DNA of 64,000 nucleotides from Methanococcoides sp052057775 (GTDB lineage: Archaea > Halobacteriota > Methanosarcinia > Methanosarcinales > Methanosarcinaceae). The stretch spans positions 992,001 to 1,056,000 of the forward strand of contig NZ_CP195121.1 in the NCBI RefSeq assembly GCF_052057775.1. The letters are read 5' to 3'. Made by a program: the position numbers and the translations under genes. Below are positions 34,986 through 44,177 of this stretch, piece after piece (position 1 is the first letter of the stretch; each line of letters begins with the position of its first letter). A model generated the notes under the pieces. The model saw nothing but the letters and a program-made list of their open reading frames with translations, was not told where the DNA came from and made no database searches.

Positions 34986-36770
34986 TTATTTTTTAGCGTG
35001 CACCTTGATTTCCCCTCCTTGAATTGCAGTTGTCGGATCTGCATCTTCATCTGCACCCAACATGTTGTCGTAGACTACAGCATCGTTGTTGTCTTTGTCC
35101 CAGATCTTTATCCTGAACAGGTCAACATCGGTGCTGGGTGTGCATTCAGCGTCAATGGCAGATAGCATGAAACCATAGTTTCCTTCACCGTTGATCATAC
35201 CAGTTCCTTTGTATGTTGCTTTGTGATTATTGACCACAAGCCAATCATAGTTTTTTGAGTGGAAGTTGAGATCACCTGCATGGAACTTGAACACGGTATT
35301 GCTAGTTGTGACATCTTCATCTTTAATGTACTTTGAAACAAAGCCAAATTTTGCTGTTCCATTGAGGCTTGGATCGGCTGTATAAGCGCCTTCTGGGGAG
35401 AAAATCCATCCAGCACCGGTCACAAATTCTCCATAAGGATCGTACACGATCACGTACTGATAAACTTCTGTATCAAATCCATCTTCATCATCTGTAACGT
35501 TGAGTTTGACCGTATATACACCAGGTGTGGTGTATGTATTGTTAGCTATCACAGGGCTAGTCGCAGAAAATGGTCCTGTTATTGTTCCATTACCCCAGTC
35601 AATAGTGTAGTTATGAGTGTCAAGGGTACCTGGGTCAGTAAATGTAGCAGTTAAATCCACTTTAGTACCAACTCCAACTGGTTCAGTTGGTTGTACAGTA
35701 AGGGATGTTATGTTTGGTTCAACATTGTTGACTTTTACAACTGCAGTTGCAATATCTGTGAGTACACCATCAGAAACTTCGACTACAATGTTTCTTGTGT
35801 TATCATCATTCAATGTATAATCCGCAGTTGGGCTATCTAACCATTCAGTATCCCAGATTCCATCATTATTGAAATCCCATCTGTATTCAAGAGTATCTCC
35901 ATCAGGATCAGATGAAGAGAAAGCATCAAATGTTATGGATGAACCTTCATCAACAACATAGGGGCCATTTACCTTTGCTATGGGTGGTTGATTTGGTTTA
36001 TATTTAAGTGGCAGATGGTCTATATTGTACTCATTGATAATATACGGTGAATCGCAGAAACCATCGTTGTCTGCATCAGTACATATTTGACTATGTCCTG
36101 TAGCAGCAGGAGTTGCCCAGTAGTTGCCACCCAGATAAGGTCCACCAACAATGTTTGTACCTTCTGTTTTTGTGATGTTCCATTTGTTAGATAAAGCAAC
36201 ATTCAAATTGTTGGTGTTGTTGAAGTAATTGTTGTAGATGAGATTGGAGGAGGATTTAAACAGCAGCATGATACCGTAGTCGTTGTCAGTCATCGTGTTG
36301 CTGACCAGATAGTTGCTACTGGAAGAAAACAGCCTGATGCCGTTATAGTTGTTCGATAATTTATTGTTGCTGACATTGTTATTTAGTACCCCTGCAAGGA
36401 AGATTCCGGCGTTAGTACTAGATGTGGCACCTGTTACAGTGAAACCGCTGATGGTCACATTATCTGCAGTTACATCAAATACGTGATCATCCAAGTTATC
36501 AGCCTGAACAATGGTATCATCCGGATTCCCTGATTCTGATTTTATTATTATGTCTGCTTGAGATACGTCCACGTTTTCTTTATAGAATCCTTTATACACA
36601 AGGATTGTATCTCCATTAACTGCAGCATCTACAGCAGCCTGTATCGAACTAAAATCTGCTACTGGTCCTGTGCTGTTGTTCACTGTGATTGCGTTTGCTG
36701 ATGCAGTTCCCATAGTAATCAATACTAAAGCTGTCACTGTACATATTATCAAAATCTTTTTATTTCTCAT
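34986..36770 (-). CDS. Secreted parallel beta-helix (NosD-like) and PKD protein
   Basis: A 594-residue protein with a signal peptide (residues 1-27). Residues about 35-240 form a NosD/CASH-type right-handed beta-helix with repeats such as NNVSNNKLSNNYNGIRLFSSS. After this come two PKD domains (about 265-350 and 355-445), and the C-terminal ~150 residues form an uncharacterised domain ending GGEIKVHAKK. It is an extracellular surface or sugar-binding protein. Isolated gene with long flanks, rich in Asn, Thr and Asp. Confidence 0.8.
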   Translation of the reverse strand: MRNKKILIICTVTALVLITMGTASANAITVNNSTGPVADFSSIQAAVDAAVNGDTILVYKGFYKENVDVSQADIIIKSESGNPDDTIVQADNLDDHVFDVTADNVTISGFTVTGATSSTNAGIFLAGVLNNNVSNNKLSNNYNGIRLFSSSSNYLVSNTMTDNDYGIMLLFKSSSNLIYNNYFNNTNNLNVALSNKWNITKTEGTNIVGGPYLGGNYWATPAATGHSQICTDADNDGFCDSPYIINEYNIDHLPLKYKPNQPPIAKVNGPYVVDEGSSITFDAFSSSDPDGDTLEYRWDFNNDGIWDTEWLDSPTADYTLNDDNTRNIVVEVSDGVLTDIATAVVKVNNVEPNITSLTVQPTEPVGVGTKVDLTATFTDPGTLDTHNYTIDWGNGTITGPFSATSPVIANNTYTTPGVYTVKLNVTDDEDGFDTEVYQYVIVYDPYGEFVTGAGWIFSPEGAYTADPSLNGTAKFGFVSKYIKDEDVTTSNTVFKFHAGDLNFHSKNYDWLVVNNHKATYKGTGMINGEGNYGFMLSAIDAECTPSTDVDLFRIKIWDKDNNDAVVYDNMLGADEDADPTTAIQGGEIKVHAKK

Positions 36771-37416
36771 TTAATCTTCCCAATTTAGTTGTTAGAATTT
36801 ATTTTATAATTACATTTTAGTATGATTATATTATCTCTTATATTTTATGATCTAATATATTATTAAAAGAAATTAAAAATATTTTTAGCTTAAAAATTAC
36901 TAGGGGTAGAATTAATATGTCTAATCAGCAGCCCTTAAACAAACTTCAAGATAGAATTGTAAATCTGGAAATTAACGGTGGCGTAGCTGCAACCCAAGAG
37001 TTACTTGCTGCTTAAATCAGTGCTTCGGAGTTATCCAGTTAAAGATTTGAAAGTGTTGGGAGTTTCTTTTTTTCATTTTCTCCAAACCACTTCATTTAAG
37101 GAGGACTATATCGATTAATGTGTATGTAGTAAATAGCAATTAAAAATGGAAATCGATAATTTCAATCAATTTGTAGGTTTACTTTTCTGGACGAAAACCC
37201 TTTCAATGTTTTACTTATGTCTTCAGTGGATTCAACAACTATCTCTTCACTTCGGAGATTCTTAAATCTTTCATTTTAGGCACAAAAATATAACCCCATT
37301 TTAAACTAATTGTGCGAAGATCTACTGGAACTAAAATTAGAAATAGTAAATAGGTCAAATAACATATAACAGTTAGTTCTGATGACTAACATACACATAA
37401 TAGCGGGAGGGAGTAA
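36771..37416. other. 646-bp intergenic region holding a degenerate corrinoid-protein fragment
   Basis: Mostly AT-rich sequence with no intact gene. The one coding-like stretch is the fragment at 36917-37042, listed separately. The promoter for pspA should lie near 37340-37400; the site GGGAGGGAG precedes its ATG. Confidence 0.6.
36917..37042 (+). pseudogene. Remnant of a methyltransferase corrinoid protein N-terminus
   Basis: From ATG 36917 the frame reads MSNQQPLNKLQDRIVNLEIN.. with helical pattern like the N-terminal cap domain of MtmC/MtbC/MttC-type corrinoid proteins (family pattern: xxLxDAVVxxD..xxxxxxxEALxAG). It stops at TAA (37013), and in the same frame continues ISASELSS before a second TAA at 37040. 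No cobalamin-binding DxHxxG domain follows. It fits a decayed fragment; similarity is judged by eye and could be chance. Confidence 0.4.
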
Positions 37417-38115
37417 ATGAGTCTATTTAATAGAATGGAAACCGTCCTCAAGGCGAAGATGAACAAGATCATCAATCGTATGGAGGACCCCCGGGAAACA
37501 CTTGATTATTCTTATGAGAAGCAGCTGGAAATGTTGCAGGGTGTAAAAAGAGGGGTGGCTGAGGTAGCGACTTCCAAGAAGAGGTTGCAGTTGCAGCGTT
37601 CGAAGTTGATGCAGAGCATTGACAAACTATCCGGGCAGGCAAGGGAGGCTATCAAGACTGATAGGGAAGACCTTGCAAGACTTGCACTTGAGCGCAAGGC
37701 TTCACTGGAGGTTCAGGTGGAGGGACTTGACCAGCAGATAGTTGACCTTGAAAAGGAGCAGGACAAACTGGTGGCTGCTGAGAAGCGTTTATCTACTAAG
37801 GTGGAGATCTTCAGGACGAAGAAGGAGACCATCAAGGCACAATATACGGCTGCTGAATCTCAGGTAAAGATCAATGAATCTGTATCAGGTATCAGTGAGG
37901 AAATGGCGGATGTCGGTCTTGCCGTTGAGAGGGCTGAGAACAAGACCGAAGAAATGAAGGCACGTGCCTTTGCCCTTGATGAGCTTATCGAGGCAGGCAC
38001 GCTTGATGACATCACAAGCAGTGGTGATGATATTGATAGAGAACTCGCAAAGATCAGTGCGGAATCGAACGTCGAGCTGGAGCTGGCAAAACTCAGGACG
38101 GAGGAAGGGAAATGA
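37417..38115 (+). CDS. pspA: PspA/IM30 family envelope-stress protein
   Basis: A 232-residue, almost entirely helical coiled-coil protein with no membrane span. It starts MSLFNRMETVLKAKMNKI, the typical PspA amphipathic N-helix that binds membranes, and its long helices follow. It belongs to the ESCRT-III/PspA/Vipp1 family and supports membrane integrity under stress. The ATG at 37417 is behind GGGAGGGAG. Overlaps pspAA by the ATGA junction. Confidence 0.9.
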   Translation: MSLFNRMETVLKAKMNKIINRMEDPRETLDYSYEKQLEMLQGVKRGVAEVATSKKRLQLQRSKLMQSIDKLSGQAREAIKTDREDLARLALERKASLEVQVEGLDQQIVDLEKEQDKLVAAEKRLSTKVEIFRTKKETIKAQYTAAESQVKINESVSGISEEMADVGLAVERAENKTEEMKARAFALDELIEAGTLDDITSSGDDIDRELAKISAESNVELELAKLRTEEGK

Positions 38116-38390
38116 TAATCAGGATAATGGGTGAAGGGCAATATGAGGTTCCTGGAGGTATGTTCGATGAGCTCAACGTCATTGATAACAGGATCGTAGA
38201 CCTTGTGGCCGAGGAAAATGAGGCCGATTACAGGGCTGAACTTTCAAAGCTCATTGATATGATCAGATCGAACGGGAAACAACTTGATGATGCAAGTATT
38301 GTGGAATCTAACATCATTGTCCCGCCTGAGGACCTGAGCTTACAGGAAGCAAAGGAGATCTTTACCGGAAGTGGTCTGCTCGAAGGCTGA
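38112..38390 (+). CDS. pspAA: PspA-associated protein PspAA
   Basis: A 92-residue soluble protein with the family sequence GEGQYEVPGGMFDELNVIDNRIV. PspAA accompanies PspA in archaea and Actinobacteria and is part of the Psp envelope-stress network. The start overlaps the pspA stop, supporting coupled expression. Length is normal. It faces the htpX-pspAB pair, ending about 30 bases from pspAB. Confidence 0.85.
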   Translation: MIIRIMGEGQYEVPGGMFDELNVIDNRIVDLVAEENEADYRAELSKLIDMIRSNGKQLDDASIVESNIIVPPEDLSLQEAKEIFTGSGLLEG

Positions 38391-38423
38391 ACTCGATATC
38401 TTTGATCTTTTTGATCTTTAAAT

Positions 38424-38996
38424 TTAGAATGGCATTCCCCAGAGGGGATACCATTTCTCCACATTTTTCTCAACCGGTAGTTCGTTCTCTATAAGGGCCT
38501 TGAGCCTAATCTCCATTGAATTGTTCCTTTCCTGCTTACCTCGAGGTACGAAAGGATAATAGCTACCCTGCTTGAAATTATATATCCAGTAGACAGGTCC
38601 TTCGCTCTCAAAACGGTACACTGCGCACAATATCTGTTCTGAGAAACCTTGCTCGATAAGGGTCTGGCTGATCATGTGTATGTTTGTGACAAGATCTTCG
38701 AAATCGGTATCATTCAGGATCACCCACAGGAAGTTGTACTTATCCTTCTCTATGCGGAAATTTGTCCCTGTTTCCTGTGTGCTGTAACTTAACAGTTCCT
38801 CTATTTCCTTTCTGGTGTTCTCATACTGGGAAAGGGCCATAGACTTAAAACAGATCCCAGCCTGTCCGGACGGGTGGAGGTTCAGGTTCACTTCCATTGT
38901 GATCACTGCAGTTGAGATCGAGAACAGATGTTCAGTATTTGATTCCGGTAACTTGCTCCTGCCGAGCAGGGAATCGAACATGCCTTTAAGTCCCAT
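38424..38996 (-). CDS. pspAB: PspA-associated protein PspAB
   Basis: A 190-residue soluble protein beginning MGLKGMFDSLLGRSKLP with the family segment FSISTAVITMEVNLNL and later the FKQGSYYPFVPRGKQERNNSME motif. PspAB is found together with HtpX protease in archaea. It overlaps the htpX stop by one base (TGATG) and converges with pspAA. No membrane span. Confidence 0.85.
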   Translation of the reverse strand: MGLKGMFDSLLGRSKLPESNTEHLFSISTAVITMEVNLNLHPSGQAGICFKSMALSQYENTRKEIEELLSYSTQETGTNFRIEKDKYNFLWVILNDTDFEDLVTNIHMISQTLIEQGFSEQILCAVYRFESEGPVYWIYNFKQGSYYPFVPRGKQERNNSMEIRLKALIENELPVEKNVEKWYPLWGMPF

Positions 38997-39880
38997 CAGA
39001 GTTCAAGCTCCTTTTGTAACTTCTCGAGTGCTGCGAGCCTTTTTTCCGTGGAAGGGTGGGTCGAGAGCAGGCTCATGAAAGAACCCGAAACTGCAGGAAT
39101 TATGAAAAACGCATTCATTCCCTCCACAGATCTCAGGTCATCCTGTGGAATGCGAGGCATGATCCCGCTTATCTTCATCAGTGCCGATGCCAGATTGGAG
39201 GGTTGGCCTGTGATCACAGCAGAACCCCTGTCCGCCGCAAATTCCCTGTATCTTGAAAGAGCGCGTATCAGCAAAAAACTTATGACCCATACGACCAATG
39301 AGACGGCCCAAATTGCAATAATGCCACCGGATTCCTTTCTTCTGCCTCCAAAACCTCCGAATCCCCCAAAGTAAAAGCTGTACCTGACGATGTAGAATGC
39401 CAGGGTCGATATGAAACTGGCTATGGTCAGTATCGCCATATCCCTGTTCTTCACATGACTCAGCTCATGTGCAAGCACAGCTTCCAGCTCTCCCTGGTTC
39501 AGCTGGTTTATAAGTCCCGTGGTCACTGCAACTACCGCATTCTTGGGACCCCGGCCAGTTGCAAAGGCATTTGGAATTGAAGTATTTACCACCGCTACCT
39601 TGGGCATTGGCAGGTCTGCTATGGCGCATAACCGTGTGATGGTCTGGTGAAGTTCAGGTTCCTCATACTCGGAAACGATAGTTGCATGCATGGTCCAGAG
39701 GACCAGCCGGTCCGAGTAGTAGTATTGTGCTCCTATGAATGCACCTATGAACAATAGCATGAATATCTGGGGCGCACCTGCATAGAACAGGAATGCCAGA
39801 AATAATAGGTACACTGCTCCCAGCAGGAATAGTGTCAACAGCATCCTTCCCTCGAGTCCCCGATCATGTTTCCATTTCAA
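38996..39880 (-). CDS. htpX: HtpX-type membrane zinc metalloprotease
   Basis: A 294-residue membrane protease of the M48B family, cutting damaged membrane proteins. Two N-terminal spans, the zinc site LAHELSHVKNRDM (HExxH) and a later conserved FAADRGSAVITGQP (third ligand region) are visible; two further spans lie between. The start is TTG at 39880, with GGGG eight bases upstream. With pspAB it forms an operon opposite pspA-pspAA. Confidence 0.93.
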   Translation of the reverse strand: MKWKHDRGLEGRMLLTLFLLGAVYLLFLAFLFYAGAPQIFMLLFIGAFIGAQYYYSDRLVLWTMHATIVSEYEEPELHQTITRLCAIADLPMPKVAVVNTSIPNAFATGRGPKNAVVAVTTGLINQLNQGELEAVLAHELSHVKNRDMAILTIASFISTLAFYIVRYSFYFGGFGGFGGRRKESGGIIAIWAVSLVVWVISFLLIRALSRYREFAADRGSAVITGQPSNLASALMKISGIMPRIPQDDLRSVEGMNAFFIIPAVSGSFMSLLSTHPSTEKRLAALEKLQKELEL

Positions 39881-40235
39881 GTTGATTGCCCCTTACCTTC
39901 AGATAAAATATATTTGGTATCGTAGTCATAAATGTATCTGAATGTAACTTATACTTATCTAACAGATTATAAATATAGTCGATGTAGTCACAAATTATGA
40001 TAGCAAGGAGCTTGAGGATCACAATCTTGAAAAGATGCATGAAGTTTCTTCTGGATATGTCCATCTCATTTCATAGCAAAATGAGATTCTCAATTCGTCG
40101 TGCTAAACATGAGGTCAAGGTTATTTCTGTTTCGATCTTTACAGAATATGTCGTAAGATCTTGTGAGTAACATTAAAAAAGGGTCATGGGTCTTGAGAGA
40201 CCCGGCAAGGTATTTTCGTGTAAAAAGCAGGTGTT
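39881..40235. promoter_or_regulatory. htpX promoter region and ferritin-like gene 3' region
   Basis: The htpX side shows a TATA-like AAATATATTTTATC (minus strand, about 39905-39918). A short frame without a start (plus strand, about 39967-40078) reads like protein but ends in TAG; it is described under rejected observations. The terminator at 40170-40203 lies at the far end. Confidence 0.4.
40170..40203 (-). terminator. Hairpin terminator of the ferritin-like gene
   Basis: On the minus strand a stem GGGTCT / AGACCC (loop four) is followed by ATGACCC and six T residues. It lies 33 bases after the ferritin-like gene stop. Confidence 0.6.
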
Positions 40236-40763
40236 TTAAAGCACCCTTGCAAATCCGCCGATCTTCTCATCGCAGATCCTTTTATGCCTTTCTTCTTCTG
40301 CGACAAGGTGCTTCATGTCTTTTATGAATTCCTCTCTGTTCTCTTCATCAGGAAATGCTTCTTCAAGTACATTTGGTTCTGCTGAGGTTATGCTGTGGTA
40401 GGTGTCCCTTGCAAGGATCTCGTATTTCCTTATTTCACTAAACATCTCGAAGACATTTATCCTGTTAAAATCAAATCCTTTGAGTGGGATTCCTCTGGGT
40501 GGGCTTTTCGGGAGGTCAATGTTTGCTATGTTGAGCCACTTCTCGAGGATCAGGGCATGGTTATCGGAATCATTGGAAAGGGTCTCTAATGCTTCTTTGT
40601 GTTCTCCTTCGAGCTCAATTTTTGCTTCCCATGTTACGAGCTGTTCCATTTCCGTTTCGATCCAGTACATTCTCTGAAGGTTCAGGGCCAGTATCTCTTT
40701 TTGATTGATCTTTTGCAATGGGATCTCTCCAGAAAAAATTCTTCTGCGAGTATCTTGCTTCAT
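40236..40763 (-). CDS. Ferritin-like/rubrerythrin-type protein (family uncertain)
   Basis: A 175-residue mostly helical protein with ExxH-like pairs (EGEH.. in the first helix pair and EEERH near residue 160) that resemble the di-iron ligands of ferritin-like proteins. Not all ligands are obvious, so metal binding is uncertain. Start at ATG 40763; longer upstream reading (40808) adds 15 residues without a ribosome site. Stands alone between htpX and the histidine kinase, transcribed opposite to the latter. Confidence 0.5.
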   Translation of the reverse strand: MKQDTRRRIFSGEIPLQKINQKEILALNLQRMYWIETEMEQLVTWEAKIELEGEHKEALETLSNDSDNHALILEKWLNIANIDLPKSPPRGIPLKGFDFNRINVFEMFSEIRKYEILARDTYHSITSAEPNVLEEAFPDEENREEFIKDMKHLVAEEERHKRICDEKIGGFARVL

Positions 40764-41074
40764 CTTATATAATTCTACGCAGAATACAAATCCAGAAAAT
40801 GGATGCAATGTTATTTAATAATCTTCCAGATATTTTTTTGTTCATTTGGTCTTTCAGATCGCAGTTTTCTTTCAATGAATTTCATCCAGATTATAAAAAA
40901 CAGACTCAGTGTCTTTTCTATGGGTTATAGTATATATAATAGCAAAAACAATCCTCATATGATACAATAGAACAAATCTGTCTGATGTAGTTCCCCATTC
41001 CCGGCAAGTTGTGATGTATCATTTCAATTCGCACTCAGATTGCATTAGGATCTGGAATTTCGGAAAGGACCAAT
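40764..41074 (+). promoter_or_regulatory. Divergent promoter region of the MEDS histidine kinase
   Basis: AT-rich, no gene visible. A strong TATA box, TATATATAAT, lies at 40931-40940, and the ribosome site GGAAAGGA precedes the ATG at 41075. The leader would be about 110 bases long, long for an archaeon. Confidence 0.5.
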
Positions 41075-44000
41075 ATGGTAGATCAAGCAAGAAAAACGGA
41101 TGGAAACACATTTGTTATTCCTAATGGATGTCATTTTTGCTTTGTGTATAGGTATACTGCTGAAATGTCAACTTTTCTGCATGATTATTTTATTTCAGGT
41201 CTTGATAACAACGAGTTGTGCATATGGATGACTCCTGATGTGGAAAGTACTTTAATGGCAAAGGAGATGCTTAAGGAAAAAGGCATCGATATTGATATTT
41301 ATCTTCGTAACTCACAGCTTGAGATAGTTCCTATCCCGGAATTGCCCGGTAATGATCTTTCATTGTTGCCGGCTCTTCTACCCGAACACTGGAAGCTTAT
41401 GAATGAACAAGCTACCCTAAGCGGTTTCGATGGTCTCCGTTTTAATGTTGATCTGAATTGCATCGAAGGTTCATGTCTAGATCTTCTAAGATCTTATAAC
41501 GATGTTGTGAAGGATACTGTAAAAGAACTTGCTATGAGGTCCATTTGTACCTGCTCTCTTGGGATGTTCTCTCCTTCTGAGATCCTCGAACTGGAATCCG
41601 GTAATGATAACTTTATTATCAGTACAGATGAACAGGATTTTTCATTCAGGAAAAACCTGCATAGTGATAAACAGGACGTCTTAGTATCCGGCGGAGTAAA
41701 GCAAAAGAGCGAAGAACTTATTTCCATCTATGAAAGCAGTCCTGCAATTGCATTTCTCTGGAAGACCGAAAAAGGATTTCCCGTAGAGTATGTATCCGAC
41801 AATGTTGTACGACTCGGTTATGATGCGGAATCCCTGATGTCTCATGAGCTCCTTTATGCTGACATCATTCATCCGGACGATGTGGAAGGATATTATTCGG
41901 ATCTTCTTGCATGCCTTAAAGAAAACAGAAGGAACTTCTCCAAGGAATATCGTATTCTGGATAAAAGCGGGAATGTGCATTGGATATCTGAACATTCCCG
42001 GCTCGAGGTAGATGAAAACGGGCTTAGTGATCGATATCATGGGATTATTCTGGACATTACCGGCAAAAAGTCCTTTGAGGACGAATTAAAGAGATCGATA
42101 GCAAATTACAGGACATTATTTGAGGAGTTTGTTGATGCGATCTATGTGCAGGATCCGGATGGAAATTTCCTCGAGGTCAACAGATCCGCTCTTGAACTTC
42201 TGGGTTACACACACGAAGAGTTCCTGTCCTGTAATTCTGATTGCCTTTTACATCCTGATCATGCTGAAGAATTCAAAATTCATATGGCCAAAGTGCTGGA
42301 AAATGAGATATCTGAATTTGAATCTGTCCTTATGAGAAAAGATGGTTCATACATCCCTGTGGAGATCAATGTAAGTACAATGAAGTACAGGGGAAAGGAT
42401 TCCGTTCTCGTTGTACTGGAAGATATCACAGAACGCAGGAAAAAAGAAGAAAACCTGTCAGCTGTAAAGGCCAGTGCTGAAACCGGTGCAATTGCTAAAT
42501 GTGAATTCCTTTCTAACATGACGCATGAGCTAAGGACTCCATTAAATGCCATCATTGGTTTCTCCGATGTGCTTTTGGAAGACTCGGATGTGCTTGATGA
42601 CAGGCATGTGAAATTCGTGCACAATATCTCAGATAGCGGGAAAAAGCTTCTTGGTATTATCAATGATGTTCTGGATATGTCAAGGCTGGAGTCCGGAAAT
42701 GTGGAATTGCATTATGAGCATTTCCTGGTATGGGAATCCTTTGATATTGTATCTTCATCGTTTGCCCAGATGGCTGAGAGGAAAAATGTTGAACTGAATT
42801 CTGAGCTGGAGCCCCGGGGTATTGTCATTAACGCTGATAAACAGAAATTTGAACAAATTCTCCAGAACCTGTTGGACAATGCTATAAAGTTCACTCCTGC
42901 AGGTGGTTCTGTTGACTTGAGTGGAAGATTTGTCAATGAGAGGCTATTGGTTCAGGTAAAGGATAATGGTATCGGTATTCCCGAAGAGGATTGTAATTTC
43001 CTTTTTGAGTCCTTCACTCAGGCAGACGGCTCCTACCGCCGTGGTTATGGTGGCAGTGGGCTTGGTCTTGCAATTGTCAAACGTTTTGTAGAGATGCATG
43101 GTGGAAATGTCTGGGTCAAGAGTAAGCCGGGTGTGGGAAGCAGTTTTTCATTTGATATTCCCATTGCGATCGGCTCTCCCCAAGTGAAGGGTTCTGTATC
43201 TGTGAACAGAGATCGAGACAAGAATGTTTCTAATGGTTCCGAATGCATTAATTCTGGTTCGGTCATCGACTCCATTCATTCTGGTTCTTTTTACGATGCG
43301 ACTGAAAATGTTGTATTAAACAAAAGTCCTGTCAGTACTTTTGATGCAACGTCCAAAAACACCATTCGGGAGATCCTTGGCCCTGACAATTGCACTGACG
43401 ATGATCCTTTGATACTTGTTGTCGAGGATGACGAGATCTCCAGGGAACTTTTAATGCTTACATTAATTGATGGTGGCTATCGTGTTGTACCTGCTGTTGA
43501 CGGTGTGGAGGGTCTTTCTTTTGCCAGAAGATTGAAACCCTTTGCTATTACACTTGACATAATGCTGCCGAGGTTGGATGGGTGGGAAGTCCTTAACCAG
43601 CTGAAAGCAGATGCATCTACCTGTGACATTCCCGTAGTGGTTGTTTCAATGCTGGATCAGAAAGAAGCTGCTCTGGAATTGGGTGCAGCAGACTATATGG
43701 GCAAACCATTTGATCGTGAATATCTCTTGCATCTCATGGATAGGTTTAAAATGAAACGTGATGGTAAATGTCCAAAAGTCCTTCTGGTTGATGATGAGCC
43801 TTATGCTGTTGATATTCTCTCTTCCATGCTGGAGTCGGAAGGCTTCACAATCTTGCGTGCATATTCCGCAATGGATGCAATTGATATCTGTACGAAAGAT
43901 CAGCCTGATATAATGATACTTGATTTGATGATGCCTGATCTTTCCGGATTTGACGTGATCTCCACATTAAGAACAAAAACTGGGACAAGGAATCTTCCGA

Positions 44001-44149
44001 TAATTTTATGCACTGGAAAAGAACTTTCACCCCGGGAGCATTTGTTTCTGGAAGGAAAGGTGGATTCCATCATGCAAAAAGGAGATTTCAGCAAAAGGGA
44101 CCTGCTGGATGCAGTTCACCATCTGATCCGGTATGCTATGTCCAAATAA
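41075..44149 (+). CDS. Hybrid histidine kinase: MEDS-PAS-PAS-HisKA-HATPase-REC-REC
   Basis: A 1024-residue soluble signalling protein. Residues about 10-170 resemble the MEDS/DcmR sensory domain, found mainly in methanogens and methylotrophs. Two PAS domains (about 210-330 and 338-455) follow. HisKA carries the phospho-acceptor in FLSNMTHELRTPLNA (His484), HATPase has NLLDNAIKFTP and GSGLGL. Two receiver domains end it, with Asp828 (LDIMLP) and Asp950 (LDLMMP). No membrane span, so the signal is internal. No DNA-binding output domain; a downstream regulator must lie elsewhere. MscS follows 28 bases later, possibly co-transcribed. Confidence 0.9.
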   Translation: MVDQARKTDGNTFVIPNGCHFCFVYRYTAEMSTFLHDYFISGLDNNELCIWMTPDVESTLMAKEMLKEKGIDIDIYLRNSQLEIVPIPELPGNDLSLLPALLPEHWKLMNEQATLSGFDGLRFNVDLNCIEGSCLDLLRSYNDVVKDTVKELAMRSICTCSLGMFSPSEILELESGNDNFIISTDEQDFSFRKNLHSDKQDVLVSGGVKQKSEELISIYESSPAIAFLWKTEKGFPVEYVSDNVVRLGYDAESLMSHELLYADIIHPDDVEGYYSDLLACLKENRRNFSKEYRILDKSGNVHWISEHSRLEVDENGLSDRYHGIILDITGKKSFEDELKRSIANYRTLFEEFVDAIYVQDPDGNFLEVNRSALELLGYTHEEFLSCNSDCLLHPDHAEEFKIHMAKVLENEISEFESVLMRKDGSYIPVEINVSTMKYRGKDSVLVVLEDITERRKKEENLSAVKASAETGAIAKCEFLSNMTHELRTPLNAIIGFSDVLLEDSDVLDDRHVKFVHNISDSGKKLLGIINDVLDMSRLESGNVELHYEHFLVWESFDIVSSSFAQMAERKNVELNSELEPRGIVINADKQKFEQILQNLLDNAIKFTPAGGSVDLSGRFVNERLLVQVKDNGIGIPEEDCNFLFESFTQADGSYRRGYGGSGLGLAIVKRFVEMHGGNVWVKSKPGVGSSFSFDIPIAIGSPQVKGSVSVNRDRDKNVSNGSECINSGSVIDSIHSGSFYDATENVVLNKSPVSTFDATSKNTIREILGPDNCTDDDPLILVVEDDEISRELLMLTLIDGGYRVVPAVDGVEGLSFARRLKPFAITLDIMLPRLDGWEVLNQLKADASTCDIPVVVVSMLDQKEAALELGAADYMGKPFDREYLLHLMDRFKMKRDGKCPKVLLVDDEPYAVDILSSMLESEGFTILRAYSAMDAIDICTKDQPDIMILDLMMPDLSGFDVISTLRTKTGTRNLPIILCTGKELSPREHLFLEGKVDSIMQKGDFSKRDLLDAVHHLIRYAMSK

Positions 44150-44177
44150 ATATATATTTTCGGACTAATTCTATTTT

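Noticed and set aside
39967..40078. Protein-like frame (VDVVTNYDSKELEDHNLE.., plus strand) ending in TAG
   Set aside because: It has no start codon or ribosome site and no recognised homologue, and reading past TAG gives only a few residues; most likely chance or a small relic.
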